DNA of 64,000 nucleotides. Origin: VAZQ01 sp963835165. GTDB lineage: Bacteria > Pseudomonadota > Alphaproteobacteria > Rhizobiales > Xanthobacteraceae. The DNA lies in the NCBI GenBank assembly GCA_963835165.1, contig CAWIGD010000044.1:161430-225429 (forward strand). Reading direction: 5' to 3'. Below, one piece after another: positions 9,284-18,537 of the stretch. The notes below the pieces were generated by a model, which saw only the letters and a list, made by a program, of their open reading frames with translations, had not been told where the DNA came from and searched no databases. Both the position numbers and the translations under genes were made by a program. The first letter of the stretch is position 1; every line of letters starts with the position of its first letter.

Positions 9284-9553
9284 TCAGCGACGAATACCCA
9301 GCCGTTCGATCAACGACTTGTAACGCGCCGCGTCGATGCGGGCGAGGTAGTCGAGGAGCTGCCGGCGCTGGGATACGAGCTTGAGCAATCCCCGCCGGGA
9401 GTGATTATCCTTGACGTGGGTCTTGAAATGCTCGGTAAGGCTAGTGATGCGTTCCGAGAGGATCGCCACCTGCACTTCCGGCGAACCGGTGTCGCCGGCT
9501 TTGGTCGCATAGGTCTTGATAACTTCGGCCTTGCGGCCCGTCGTGATCGACAT
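9284..9553 (-). CDS. rpsO: 30S ribosomal protein S15
   Basis: Encodes 89 residues, exactly the family size. It begins MSITTGRKAEVIKTYATKAG and contains the conserved GSPEVQVAILSERI and LLKLVSQRRQLLDYLA segments. S15 binds 16S rRNA early in 30S assembly at the h20-h22 junction. It sits between truB and pnp, as in many proteobacteria, where S15 and PNPase levels are often controlled post-transcriptionally. Confidence 0.98.
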   Translation of the reverse strand: MSITTGRKAEVIKTYATKAGDTGSPEVQVAILSERITSLTEHFKTHVKDNHSRRGLLKLVSQRRQLLDYLARIDAARYKSLIERLGIRR

Positions 9554-9883
9554 CGGGATGTCCCTTTCCTGTCGGGGTTTCGATCTGCGGCCGTGCCGGG
9601 ATGTCGTCCAGCGCGGTCACCAAGTCGTATGCGCGGGCTTTACAGCGTTTTCCGGCGAACGCCTGTCCTGGAATTGATCCGGGGTGGGAGTCGGTTCGCC
9701 GCGGAACACGCGTCAACAAATCAAAGCGGGTTCCGATGCCATAGGAACCCTATGGCCCGCGCACCGGCGCAATATCGCAAAACGGCCGTGGACGCCAGCA
9801 GAAACTTTAGCTCCTCCAGTGGGATAACGAAAACTTGCACGATCCGGACAAGATCATTCGGCCAGGCAAAGGCTTAGGGAGCG
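9554..9883. other. truB-rpsO intergenic region
   Basis: This 330-bp gap inside the operon has no ORF I would defend. Its only notable element is the 8-bp perfect hairpin at 9738-9756. It could hold a promoter or processing site for rpsO-pnp. Confidence 0.4.
9738..9756. repeat. Perfect 8-bp inverted repeat upstream of rpsO
   Basis: GCCATAGG-AAC-CCTATGGC forms an 8-bp stem with a 3-nt loop. No T-run follows on either strand, so it is not a canonical terminator. It lies about 185 bp upstream of the rpsO start, inside the truB-rpsO gap, and may be a processing hairpin or an operator. Confidence 0.45.
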
Positions 9884-10846
9884 CTAGCTGCGCGCCAGAT
9901 TGAAGATCCGCCGCGGGCGCAATTCGCCCTTTTCGACCTGCGCCAATGCCACCAGCCCGCCGTGGGCGGAGACCGACACCCAGCCCTCCATGACCGGCGC
10001 GTCGCGCCCGCGCAACAGCACCGCCTGTCCGCGGGCAAGCCGGCCGGCGTCGGCGGTACTCACCCGCAGCGCCGGCAACGCCGCCAGTCCGGCTTCGACC
10101 GGCAGAATGGCCGGCGCCGTCACGACATCGGCCTCGGGGCCAGGCTGCGTCATGCGCTGCAATGCTTCCAGATTGGTGGCGATCTGCTCGGTGAACGGGC
10201 CGACCGCGGTGCGGCGCAGCGCCACGACATGTCCAAAGCAACCGAGCGCGCGGCCCATGTCGCGCGCGAGTGCCCGCACATAGGTGCCCTTGCCGCACTC
10301 GGCGGCGAGCACGCTGTGATCGGGGTCGGGCGTCTCCACCAATTCGAGGTGATGGATCTCGATCGGGCGTGGCGCGAGCTCCACGACCTCGCCGTCGCGC
10401 GCCAGATCGTAGGCGCGCTCGCCGTCGATCTTCACGGCTGAGAAGCGCGGCGGCACCTGTTCGATGAGGCCGCTGAAGCGTGGAATGAGCGCGCGGATGG
10501 CCTCGGCGGTCGGGCGTTCCGCGCTGGTCTCGGTGGCGCGGCCTTCGGCGTCGTCGGTGTCGCGTTCCTCGCCCCAGCGCACGGTGAAGCGGTAGATCTT
10601 GCGCCCGTCCATGACGAAGGGGACGGTCTTGGTTGCTTCTCCGAGCGCAATGGGCAACAGGCCGGATGCCAGCGGGTCGAGCGTGCCGGCATGTCCGGCG
10701 CGCTTGGCCTGCAACAAACGCTTAACCACGCTCACGGCATGGGTCGAGGTCATGCCCACCGGCTTGTCGAGCACGAGCCAGCCGTTCACGTCGCGCTTCT
10801 TGCGCTTCGGCTGATCCGGCGGTTTCTCGGCGATGATCTGGGTCAA
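9884..10846 (-). CDS. truB: tRNA pseudouridine-55 synthase
   Basis: Encodes 320 residues. TruB makes the universal pseudouridine 55 in the T-arm of tRNAs. The catalytic Asp57 lies in AGHAGTLDPLASG, and the flanking KPVGMTSTHAV and RFTVRWGEERDTDD segments are typical. The C-terminal part (about 235-320) resembles the short PUA-like extension. It overlaps the rbfA stop by 4 bp (ATGA), so translation is probably coupled. Confidence 0.97.
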   Translation of the reverse strand: MTQIIAEKPPDQPKRKKRDVNGWLVLDKPVGMTSTHAVSVVKRLLQAKRAGHAGTLDPLASGLLPIALGEATKTVPFVMDGRKIYRFTVRWGEERDTDDAEGRATETSAERPTAEAIRALIPRFSGLIEQVPPRFSAVKIDGERAYDLARDGEVVELAPRPIEIHHLELVETPDPDHSVLAAECGKGTYVRALARDMGRALGCFGHVVALRRTAVGPFTEQIATNLEALQRMTQPGPEADVVTAPAILPVEAGLAALPALRVSTADAGRLARGQAVLLRGRDAPVMEGWVSVSAHGGLVALAQVEKGELRPRRIFNLARS

Positions 10847-11268
10847 CTTTCATCTTCCGTCTTGTTGCTCAGATCGCGCTGGACCTGCGGCGTTCGCAAA
10901 AGCTTCTCGATTCGTTCCGCTTCGTCGAATCGCGCGTCGATGCGGAAGCGGATGTCAGGCGCAAATTTCAAGTTAACGTGGCGCGCGATCTCGCCGCGCA
11001 GGTAGCGCTTATTGCGTTCGAACGCAGCGAGCACGGCGTCCTTGTCGCGTCCGCCGAGCGGCATCACGTAGATCGTGGCGAGCCGCAGGTCGGCCGTCAT
11101 CTGAACCTCGGGCACCGTGATCAGGTGCTTTTCGATGACGGGATCATGCACCTCTCCGCGCGTCAGCATGTCCGCGAGCGCATGGCGCACGAGTTCGCCG
11201 ACGCGCAGTTGGCGCTGCGAGGCGACGCGGCTCGTGCCGGTGTCGTGCTGATGACGTCGACGGACCAT
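10843..11268 (-). CDS. rbfA: Ribosome-binding factor A
   Basis: Encodes 141 residues from the ATG at 11268, chosen because AGGAC lies upstream; longer in-frame starts at 11289 and a TTG at 11334 have weaker sites. RbfA assists 16S rRNA 5'-end maturation and cold adaptation by binding 30S precursors. The family core RQLRVGELVRHALADMLTRG and the KH-like segment with LATIYVMPLGG and LKFAPDIRFRIDARFDEAERI are clear. It is coupled to truB by a 4-bp overlap and follows infB by about 110 bp. Confidence 0.94.
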   Translation of the reverse strand: MVRRRHQHDTGTSRVASQRQLRVGELVRHALADMLTRGEVHDPVIEKHLITVPEVQMTADLRLATIYVMPLGGRDKDAVLAAFERNKRYLRGEIARHVNLKFAPDIRFRIDARFDEAERIEKLLRTPQVQRDLSNKTEDES

Positions 11269-11380
11269 GAGCGTCCTGAGTTTTCGCATGCGCGGATCAG
11301 ACCGCGCGCCCATCGCTTCGGCGAAGGAGATCAATCCGGATTGATGAGAGAAATGCAGTTTGCGCGCTTGAGACTTGAAC

Positions 11381-13966
11381 TCACAGCGAGCGTTGCACCG
11401 TCTCCACTCGGTAGCATTCGATGACGTCGCCGACCTTCATATCCTGATAGTTCTCGAAGGCCATGCCGCATTCCTGGCCGGCGACTACCTCACGCGCGTC
11501 GTCCTTGAAGCGCTTGAGCTGGGAGAGCTTGCCTTCGTGCACGACGACGCTGTCGCGGATAAGGCGCACATTGGCGCCGCGCTCGACCACGCCGTCGGTG
11601 ACACGGCAGCCTGCCACGCTGCCGACCTTGGAGACCTTGAAGATCTCCATGATCGTCGCATTGCCGAGCATGGTCTCGCGAACGCTCGGCGCAAGCAGGC
11701 CGGACATCGCCTTCTTCACGTCGTCGACGAGATCGTAGATGATATTGTAGTAGCGGATCTCGATGCCGGCCCGCTCGGCCGCCTCGCGCGCCTCCTTGTG
11801 GGCACGTACGTTGAAGCCGATGATCGGCACGCCGGATGCTTCCGCCAGCGTGACGTCGGATTCGGTGATGCCGCCCACGCCGGAGTGGATCACGCGCGCT
11901 CCCACTTCCTCGGTGGCAAGCTTCTCGATGGTGCCGATGATCGCTTCAAGCGAGCCTTGCACGTCGGCCTTGATGATCAGCGCCAAATCCTTCCGGCCGG
12001 ACGCTTTGAGCTGGCTCATCATCTGCTCGAGCGAGCCGCGCATGCCGGTTGCGCGGGCGGCCATCTTGTCGCGCCGTTGCCGGCCGCGATAATCGGCGAT
12101 CTCGCGCGCGCGGCCCTCGGACTGGACCACCGCCAGCCGGTCACCCGCGTCCGGCGTACCGTTGAAGCCGAGAACTTCGACCGGCGTCGACGGGCCCGCG
12201 CTTTCGACCGGCGCGCCGGTGTCCGAAACCAGCGCACGCACGCGACCCCAATCGGCGCCGGCTACGATAAGATCGCCGACCTTCAGCGTGCCGCGCTGGA
12301 CCAGCACGGTGGCGACCGGGCCGCGGCCGCGGTCGAGTTTCGCTTCGATCACGGTGCCTTCAGCCGGACGGTTCGGATTGGCCTTCAGGTCGAGAATTTC
12401 CGACTGCAAGCCGATGGTTTCGAGCAGCCGGTCGACATTGAGCTTCTTGGTCGCGGACACCTCGACGTCGAGGACCTCGCCGCCGAGCGTCTCGACCTGG
12501 ATTTCATGCTGCAGCAATTCAGTGCGCACGCGTTCCGGCTTTGCGTCGGGTCGGTCGATTTTGTTGATCGCCACGATCATCGGCACTTTCGCAGCCTTGG
12601 CGTGGTGGATCGCTTCCACGGTCTGCGGCATGACGCCGTCGTCGGCGGCGACCACGAGCACGACGATGTCCGTCACCTTGGCGCCGCGTGCGCGCATCGC
12701 GGTAAAGGCGGCGTGGCCCGGGGTGTCGATGAAGGTGATCTTGCTGCCGGAGGGCGCGGTCACCTGGTAGGCGCCGATATGCTGGGTGATGCCGCCGGCT
12801 TCGCCCGCCGCCACCTCGGTGGAGCGAATGGCGTCGAGCAGCGACGTCTTGCCATGATCGACGTGGCCCATGACCGTCACGACCGCCGGACGCGGCACCA
12901 TCGAACCCGGATCATCGGCGACGTCGAAGAGTCCCTCTTCCACGTCCGACTCCGCCACGCGTTTGACGGTGTGGCCCAATTCCTCGGCCAGCAACTGGGC
13001 GGTATCGGCGTCGATCACGTCGTTGATCTGCGCCATGTGGCCCTGTTTCATCAGCAGCTTGATCACATCCACCCCGCGCTCGGCCATGCGGTTGGCGAGC
13101 TCCTGGATGGTGATGGTCTCGGGAATGGTAACCTCGCGCACGAGCTTTTCCTTCGGCTCGTCGGCGGCGTGCCCCTTCAACCGCTGTACGCGGCGGCGGA
13201 ATGCTGCGACCGATCGCTCACGCTCTTCGTCGGCACTGAGCGCCGTCACCAATGTGAGCCGTCCGCGACTTTTCTGCGGACCGCTACGGGTCGGTTTCGG
13301 CGCCGGTGCCGGTCGCGCCGCTCCACCCGGGCCGCGGCGAACGCGCGGAGCCTCTTCCTCGTCGGGCTCGAGCGCAGGCCGCGCGGCGGTGGCGGGCCTC
13401 GCGGCCGCCGTCGCGTCCTCACCGAAACGCTTCTTCGCCTCCTGCTCGGCCTTGAGCTTGGTTTCGAGCTCGTGCTTGCGACGCTTCTCCTCATCGGCCT
13501 TTCGCGCCTCGGCGGCGTCGCGCTCGCTCCGCTCCACGCTTTCGCGCGACTTGCGGATCAGCGCCTCTTCCTCGGCAATCTTGCGCTCCTCGGCCTCGCG
13601 CAGCCGGGCATCCCCCAGCGCGCGCGCACGGGCCGTGCGCTCTTCTTCAGTGAGGGTTCGCAGCACGACCCCTGAAGGTTTCAGCGGCGGGCCGGGCGGG
13701 CTCGGGGCCGGCGATGCGACCGGTGCCGCGCTGGCAGCCTTGCCGGGCGCAGGGCGCTTGGCGGGCGCGACCGGGGCGGTCGTCTCGGCTTTCCCCCGCA
13801 GCGGTCCGCGGCTTTTCACCTTTTCGACCACGACGGCCTTGGTGCGGCCATGGCTGAAACTTTGGCGCACCACGCCCTGCTCGACGCCGCGCCCCTTGAG
13901 GCTCAACGTCTTGCTCGGTGCGACGCTCAGCTTCTTTTCGCCAGTCTTTTCCGTCGTTTCAGCCAT
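11381..13966 (-). CDS. infB: Translation initiation factor IF-2
   Basis: Encodes 861 residues from the ATG at 13966 (MAETTEKTGEKKLSV), preceded by GGGACTGGA; an in-frame start at 14071 would add a non-homologous extension. IF-2 is the GTPase that places fMet-tRNA on the 30S subunit. The order is a charged, low-complexity N-terminal region with a long Glu/Arg/Ala coiled stretch (about 90-210), the conserved IF2 N-domain, the G domain (GHVDHGKTSLLDAIRS, DTPGHAAF, NKIDRP), then domains II to IV. It is followed by rbfA. Confidence 0.97.
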   Translation of the reverse strand: MAETTEKTGEKKLSVAPSKTLSLKGRGVEQGVVRQSFSHGRTKAVVVEKVKSRGPLRGKAETTAPVAPAKRPAPGKAASAAPVASPAPSPPGPPLKPSGVVLRTLTEEERTARARALGDARLREAEERKIAEEEALIRKSRESVERSERDAAEARKADEEKRRKHELETKLKAEQEAKKRFGEDATAAARPATAARPALEPDEEEAPRVRRGPGGAARPAPAPKPTRSGPQKSRGRLTLVTALSADEERERSVAAFRRRVQRLKGHAADEPKEKLVREVTIPETITIQELANRMAERGVDVIKLLMKQGHMAQINDVIDADTAQLLAEELGHTVKRVAESDVEEGLFDVADDPGSMVPRPAVVTVMGHVDHGKTSLLDAIRSTEVAAGEAGGITQHIGAYQVTAPSGSKITFIDTPGHAAFTAMRARGAKVTDIVVLVVAADDGVMPQTVEAIHHAKAAKVPMIVAINKIDRPDAKPERVRTELLQHEIQVETLGGEVLDVEVSATKKLNVDRLLETIGLQSEILDLKANPNRPAEGTVIEAKLDRGRGPVATVLVQRGTLKVGDLIVAGADWGRVRALVSDTGAPVESAGPSTPVEVLGFNGTPDAGDRLAVVQSEGRAREIADYRGRQRRDKMAARATGMRGSLEQMMSQLKASGRKDLALIIKADVQGSLEAIIGTIEKLATEEVGARVIHSGVGGITESDVTLAEASGVPIIGFNVRAHKEAREAAERAGIEIRYYNIIYDLVDDVKKAMSGLLAPSVRETMLGNATIMEIFKVSKVGSVAGCRVTDGVVERGANVRLIRDSVVVHEGKLSQLKRFKDDAREVVAGQECGMAFENYQDMKVGDVIECYRVETVQRSL

Positions 13967-13997
13967 TCCAGTCCCAATTCTCGGGCGTTTCGCCGTG

Positions 13998-14714
13998 TTA
14001 CGTCTTGCCCTCGTGTCGCAAGTCGGCGCGCGCCGATTTGCGGATGTGATGGTCGCCGCGGCCGGGAACATCCGGCGTCAGGCCGGCCCGGAAACAGTCA
14101 AGGCGCGCGGCGCGCGCCAGAAACGTCTCGCTCTCGGGACCGGCAAGCAGGGCTGCATGTATCACATTTGACCGCCCGAATGCCAAATCCAATTGCGCCG
14201 AGGCAAAGGCGTCAATGACGGCAATTTCCGCGGAATCCGGGCGCTGGTGCAGCGCGGACAGGAGCTTTTTCCGGCCGTGGGGGGCGGCCTCCGCCGCGTT
14301 GAGAAGGGCCACGACGCGGGCGCGGGTGAGCGCTGCGTCCACATTGGCAAACCCGATCGCGGCCGTTCCGGCTTTGTGGACGATCGCAAGAGCATCGAGC
14401 GCGGCCCGCTCGATCAGACGCTCGGTCATGTCGAGGAAATCGGCGGCGACCCGTACGTCGCGCTTGAAGCCGCGGGCGAACGCCTTGCGCGCAATCGCGA
14501 CCCCAAGCGCTTGCCGCGTCGCCGTGATCCAGATGCCGCGGCCGGGCAGCCGACGCCGCAGGTCGGGCACGGCCGTACCATCGGGGCCGAGGACAAAACG
14601 GATCATCTGATCCACCGGTTTCACCTCGCCGGTGGCGACGCAAAACCGTGCCGTCGCGGACGCGCCCTTGCGCGGTCCGGCGTCGAGTGGATCATCGGGT
14701 GCTGTCCCAAGCAT
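13998..14714 (-). CDS. YlxR (DUF448) protein fused to an L7Ae-like domain
   Basis: Encodes 238 residues. The N-terminal part (about 15-90) is the YlxR fold with RFCVATGEVKPVDQMIRFV and the signature GRGIWITATR. The C-terminal half (about 95-200) resembles the L7Ae-type RNA-binding segment found in alphaproteobacterial nusA-operon YlxR proteins. In Firmicutes the single-domain YlxR (RnpM) binds RNase P RNA; the role of the alphaproteobacterial fusion is less clear, but RNA binding is the reasonable expectation. It lies between nusA and infB, 16 and 31 nt from its neighbours, its standard place. Confidence 0.88.
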   Translation of the reverse strand: MLGTAPDDPLDAGPRKGASATARFCVATGEVKPVDQMIRFVLGPDGTAVPDLRRRLPGRGIWITATRQALGVAIARKAFARGFKRDVRVAADFLDMTERLIERAALDALAIVHKAGTAAIGFANVDAALTRARVVALLNAAEAAPHGRKKLLSALHQRPDSAEIAVIDAFASAQLDLAFGRSNVIHAALLAGPESETFLARAARLDCFRAGLTPDVPGRGDHHIRKSARADLRHEGKT

Positions 14715-14730
14715 TCGTCGTTCAAGGTCC

Positions 14731-16344
14731 TCAAGCCGGTGCGGTGGTCGCCTCGACCGTCTCGGCCGACTCTTCGGCCGGAGGCGGGGCCAAATCTTCC
14801 TCCTTGATCCAGCCGGCCTTGACGCGTGCCTGCATGATCAGCGCTTCGGCCTCGTCGCGCGACAGCTCGAAACCGTCGAGGAAGCCGGGGTAGCGAGTGG
14901 TCTCCCCATCCTTGCGCTCACTCCAGCCGAACAGATCGTCGGTCGCACAGCCGGCGAGATCTTCGACGGTCTTGATGCCGTTCTCGCCCAGCGTCACCAG
15001 CATGGCGGTGGTCACGCCCGGAATCTCCTTGAGCGCGTCATCGACCCCGAGCTCCGTGCGCTTGGCGTCGAGCTCGGCTTCCTGCTGGCCCAGATAATCG
15101 CGCGCGCGGGTCTGCAATTCGTGGGCGGTGTCTTCGTCGAACCCCTCGATCCCGGCCACCTCTTTTTCGTCGACCACCGCAAGTTCCTCTACTGAATTGA
15201 ATCCTTCCGACGCGAGCAGCTGGCCCACCATTTCGTCAACGTTGAGCGCTTCGATGAACAGTTTGGTGCGCTTCTCGAATTCGGCCTGCCGGTGTTCGGA
15301 TTCCTCCTGCTCGGTGACGATGTCGATGTCCCAGCCCGTGAGCTGGGAAGCGAGCCGCACGTTCTGCCCCCGCCGTCCGATGGCGAGCGAAAGTTGCTGG
15401 TCGGGCACGACCACTTCCATGCGCTGGCGATCCTCATCGAGCACGACCTTGGCGACCTCGGCGGGCGCGAGCGCGTTGACCACGAAGTTGGCGGGATCGG
15501 CCGTCCACGGGATGATGTCGATCTTCTCGCCTTGCAGCTCGTTGACGACGGCTTGGACGCGAGAACCACGCATGCCGACGCAGGCGCCGACGGGATCGAC
15601 CGAGGAATCGCGCGAAATCACCGCGATTTTCGCGCGCGAGCCCGGATCCCGCGCCACCGCCTTGACCTCGACGATGCCGTCATAGATCTCCGGCACTTCC
15701 TGCGCGAACAGCTTGGCCATGAATTGCGGATGAGTACGCGAGAGAAAGATCTGCGGCCCGCGCGGCTCACGGCGCACGTCGTAGATGAAGGCGCGGATAC
15801 GGTCGCCGTTTCGGAAGGTTTCGCGCGGCAACATTTCATCGCGGCGCACGATCGCCTCGCCGCGGCCGAGGTCGACAACCACGTTGCCGTATTCGACCCG
15901 TTTGACGATGCCATTGACGATGTCGCCGATGCGGTCCTTGTATTCCTGATACTGGCGGTCACGCTCGGCCTCGCGCACCTTCTGCACGATCACCTGCTTC
16001 GCCGACTGAGCGGCGATGCGACCGTATTCGAGCGGCGGCAAGGCCTCGGCGATGTAGTCGCCGACCTGGGCAGCGGGGTTGCGCTTTTTTGCATCTTCCA
16101 GCGCAATCTGCGTTGCGTCGTTTTCGACCTGATCCGCCACCAGCAGCAGACGCGAAAGCCGCATCTCGCCGGTTTTCGGATTGATCTCCGCGCGGACTTC
16201 CGTCTCGCTGCCGTAGCGCGATCGCGCCGCCTTCTGGATGGCATCCTCCATGGCGGCGATCACGATGCCGCGGTCGATCGCCTTCTCGCGCGCGACCGCA
16301 TCCGCGATTTGCAACAGCTCGAGCCGATTGGCGCTGACGGCCAT
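14731..16344 (-). CDS. nusA: Transcription termination/antitermination factor NusA
   Basis: Encodes 537 residues. NusA binds RNA polymerase and nascent RNA, promotes pausing and intrinsic termination, and takes part in rRNA antitermination. The order is the N-terminal RNAP-binding domain (MAVSANRLELLQIADAVARE), the S1 domain (about 135-200), two KH domains (VGACVGMRGSRVQAVVNEL and SLAIGRRGQNVRLASQL), and two C-terminal acidic/HhH repeats (about 355-510). It lies 3 nt after rimP. The attenuator-like leader upstream of rimP would allow NusA to affect its own expression. Confidence 0.97.
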   Translation of the reverse strand: MAVSANRLELLQIADAVAREKAIDRGIVIAAMEDAIQKAARSRYGSETEVRAEINPKTGEMRLSRLLLVADQVENDATQIALEDAKKRNPAAQVGDYIAEALPPLEYGRIAAQSAKQVIVQKVREAERDRQYQEYKDRIGDIVNGIVKRVEYGNVVVDLGRGEAIVRRDEMLPRETFRNGDRIRAFIYDVRREPRGPQIFLSRTHPQFMAKLFAQEVPEIYDGIVEVKAVARDPGSRAKIAVISRDSSVDPVGACVGMRGSRVQAVVNELQGEKIDIIPWTADPANFVVNALAPAEVAKVVLDEDRQRMEVVVPDQQLSLAIGRRGQNVRLASQLTGWDIDIVTEQEESEHRQAEFEKRTKLFIEALNVDEMVGQLLASEGFNSVEELAVVDEKEVAGIEGFDEDTAHELQTRARDYLGQQEAELDAKRTELGVDDALKEIPGVTTAMLVTLGENGIKTVEDLAGCATDDLFGWSERKDGETTRYPGFLDGFELSRDEAEALIMQARVKAGWIKEEDLAPPPAEESAETVEATTAPA

Positions 16345-16347
16345 CGA

Positions 16348-17070
16348 TCATTCTCCTTCGTTGCGGGCGACGTCCGCCCCGTTCTTGCCTTTGCGATGCG
16401 ACGACGGATGACCGTTGAGCGGAGACGAAGAACGCTTCGTCTCGCGTTGCTCATCGTCCTGCGTCGTCGGCGCGCTGTCGTCCACCTGTTGCCGTGCCTC
16501 ACGTTCCGCCGCCTTGCCGCGTCTGAGCAATTCGGCAATCAGCGCGTCGGTAAGGACGAGTTTGGCCTCGGACATGTCCTCGATCGGCAACGCTACCTCG
16601 TTGTCTTCGCCGGGGGCGGCATCGCTACGGCGAATGCGCGCTGTCTCCCCTTCCACGCCCAGCAGCAGTCCACGGAACCGCTTGCGGCCATTGATCGAGA
16701 CCGCCATCTCCACCTTGAGCTCGTGGCCGGCAAAGCGCTCGAAATCCGAACGCCGCACCAGCGGGCGGTCCATGCCGGGCGACGACACTTCAAGCCGATA
16801 GGCCCGGTCGATCGGATCCGCCACGTCGAGCACCGGCGAGAGCGTCCGCGAGACTGTCTCGCAATCCTCCACCTTCATCGTACCGTCCGGCCGTTCGGCC
16901 ATGATCTGAACGGTACAGCCATCGAGTCCCGAAACCTTCACCCGGACAAGTTGGTAACCGCTGCCGATCAGGACAGGCTCAACGATCGCAGCCACGCGGG
17001 CCGCGACTCCCTGTTCCACGATGAGGCGTGGATCGGAATTCGCCCGAAGAGTGTCGATCGCTTGCGTCAT
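16348..17070 (-). CDS. rimP: Ribosome maturation factor RimP
   Basis: Encodes 240 residues. RimP binds free 30S subunits and helps the central pseudoknot and S12 region mature. Conserved parts are the N-terminal alpha/beta domain (GYQLVRVKVSGLDG, MKVEDCETVSRTLSPVLD, YRLEVSSPGMDRPL) and a C-terminal SH3-like domain (FRGLLLGVEGETARI, about 135-175). A charged tail of about 50 residues follows, longer than in E. coli but common in Hyphomicrobiales. It is the first gene of the operon and is preceded by a promoter and a terminator-bearing leader. Confidence 0.95.
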   Translation of the reverse strand: MTQAIDTLRANSDPRLIVEQGVAARVAAIVEPVLIGSGYQLVRVKVSGLDGCTVQIMAERPDGTMKVEDCETVSRTLSPVLDVADPIDRAYRLEVSSPGMDRPLVRRSDFERFAGHELKVEMAVSINGRKRFRGLLLGVEGETARIRRSDAAPGEDNEVALPIEDMSEAKLVLTDALIAELLRRGKAAEREARQQVDDSAPTTQDDEQRETKRSSSPLNGHPSSHRKGKNGADVARNEGE

Positions 17071-17231
17071 TGCCCGTTCGGCTGCACATCCAGTTCGTCA
17101 AATGTCACCCCGGTTCGACCAGGCACGTAGGCCCGAATTCGGTAACAAAAAAGAGCGGGTCCCGGGGGAACCCACTCTCAAAAGCCGACCGGATCGCATC
17201 CGGCCGTTATGAGATATCCATAAGCTGGACA
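17071..17231 (-). ncRNA. Leader RNA of the rimP-nusA operon with internal terminator
   Basis: Between the predicted start near 17231 and the rimP ATG at 17070 the minus-strand transcript would be about 160 nt. It has two stable hairpins: 17188-17204 (7-bp stem around GCG) and the terminator hairpin at 17152-17178 with a U-run. About 75 nt remain between the U-run and rimP. No ORF in the first 80 nt stands out as a leader peptide. The arrangement fits transcription attenuation; autocontrol by NusA is an inference from the operon content. Confidence 0.55.
17145..17178 (-). terminator. Intrinsic terminator in the rimP leader
   Basis: On the minus strand AGAGTGGGT (17178-17170) pairs with ACCCGCTCT (17160-17152) as a 9-bp stem with one G-U pair and a GC-rich 9-nt loop, and is followed at once by TTTTTTGTT. 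It is a textbook Rho-independent terminator. It lies before, not after, the operon's first gene. Confidence 0.8.
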
Positions 17232-17265
17232 CCCCGAAATATAGCGATTTGCCGTTTCGGCGCAA
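17231..17265 (-). promoter_or_regulatory. Sigma-70-type promoter for rimP-nusA operon
   Basis: The minus strand has TTGCGC (17265-17260), a 16-nt spacer and TATATT (17243-17238), a good housekeeping promoter for alphaproteobacteria. The predicted start near 17231 is about 53 nt upstream of the terminator hairpin. DUF2336 is transcribed divergently from 17396. Confidence 0.6.
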
Positions 17266-17395
17266 GGGGCCTGGCCACCTCGTAACCCTCGATTAACTAA
17301 CCCTTCCTTCAGATTCCTGCTCTAGCTTGAGCTTGTCGCCGCATTGGCGCGCCACCATTGCAATTTTCCATGCCGCCTGTCGGGGGACATCGAGG

Positions 17396-18508
17396 ATGTC
17401 AGCGCAAGCCTCGCTCATTCCGGAACTGGAAGAGGTGATCCAGCGCGGCTCCTCCGAGAAACGGACGAAGACGCTCAGGCGCGTCACTACGCTTTTTCTC
17501 GATGGTGCGAGCCAATTCAACGACGACCATCTTGGTCTGTTCGGTTTCGTGTTCAGCCGGTTGATCGCCGGGGCGGAGGTCGAGGCTCGCGCCGAACTGG
17601 CGCACCGGCTGGCGCCGCTCCGCACGGTGCCGGCCGAAGTGGTGCTCGGCCTCGCACACGACGATGATATCGCGGTGGCGGGACCGGTGCTCGCACAGTC
17701 CCGGCAACTTGCCGAAACGGACCTCGTCACCATCGCCCGAACCCAGAGCGAGGCGCATTTGCTCGCCATTGCAGGACGCGCCCGAATCGGGGAGGCGGTC
17801 ACCGACGTGCTGGTCCGCCGCGGCGCGCGCGACGTCGCTCACCGGGTGGCGGACAATCCCGGTGCGCGACTGTCGGAACGGAGCTTTTGCACGCTCGTCG
17901 AGCGGGCCAAGAGCGACAGCATCCTGGCCGAAAAGGTCGGGCTGCGTGCGGACATTCCGGCGCGGCTGTTCCGCGACCTCCTGCTCCAGGCCACGGCGTT
18001 GGTGCGGCAGTGCCTGCTCGCATCGGCCGCGCCCGCGATGCAGGCGGAGCTCCGACGCCTTCTGGCGAAAGATTTGCAGCCGACAGGTGCAACAAGCGCC
18101 CCTCCGGACTACGCGACCGCGCAACGCACAATCGAGGCTTTGCGCGAAGGCCGCATGCTCAGTGAGGCGACGGTCGTCGAATTCGCTGACAAAGGGCAGT
18201 ATGCGGAGACGGTGGCGGCGGTCGCATCGCTTTGTGCGGTGCCGACCGCGGTGGTGGATCGACTGATGGGGGCGGAGCGGCCGGATCCGGTCCTTATTCT
18301 TTGCAAATCGGCCAACTGGTCTTGGGCCACCGTGGCGGTCCTGCTCGCAGCGCGGCCGGGTGGTCAGGACACATCGGCCTCGGCTCTCGATGCCGTCCGC
18401 GCCGATTTTGATCGCCTCGCGCCGGGTACGGCGCAGCGGGTGGTGCGGTTCTGGCAGATGCGATCGGACGACAGACAAATGCCGGCGGAAGACGGAGTAG
18501 AGGTCTGA
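17396..18508 (+). CDS. DUF2336 domain protein
   Basis: Encodes 370 residues from the ATG at 17396 (MSAQASLIPELEEVIQRGSS); an earlier in-frame start at 17327 overlaps the promoter region and adds unrelated residues. It is an all-helical protein with HEAT-like helix pairs (HRLAPLRTVPAEVVLGLAHDD, IAVAGPVLAQS, LVRRGARDVAHRVADNPGA), matching DUF2336 proteins common in Bradyrhizobium and Rhodopseudomonas. No enzymatic motif is visible. The function is unknown. It is divergent from rimP and convergent with trmB. Confidence 0.8.
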   Translation: MSAQASLIPELEEVIQRGSSEKRTKTLRRVTTLFLDGASQFNDDHLGLFGFVFSRLIAGAEVEARAELAHRLAPLRTVPAEVVLGLAHDDDIAVAGPVLAQSRQLAETDLVTIARTQSEAHLLAIAGRARIGEAVTDVLVRRGARDVAHRVADNPGARLSERSFCTLVERAKSDSILAEKVGLRADIPARLFRDLLLQATALVRQCLLASAAPAMQAELRRLLAKDLQPTGATSAPPDYATAQRTIEALREGRMLSEATVVEFADKGQYAETVAAVASLCAVPTAVVDRLMGAERPDPVLILCKSANWSWATVAVLLAARPGGQDTSASALDAVRADFDRLAPGTAQRVVRFWQMRSDDRQMPAEDGVEV

Positions 18509-18537
18509 CCGTCGGCGTATCTGCTCGCCGTGATTGG

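Noticed and set aside
11375..13675. Open plus-strand frame of 766 codons
   Set aside because: Antisense shadow of infB with His/Asp-rich composition.
15292..17130. Open plus-strand frame of 612 codons
   Set aside because: Antisense shadow of nusA and rimP.
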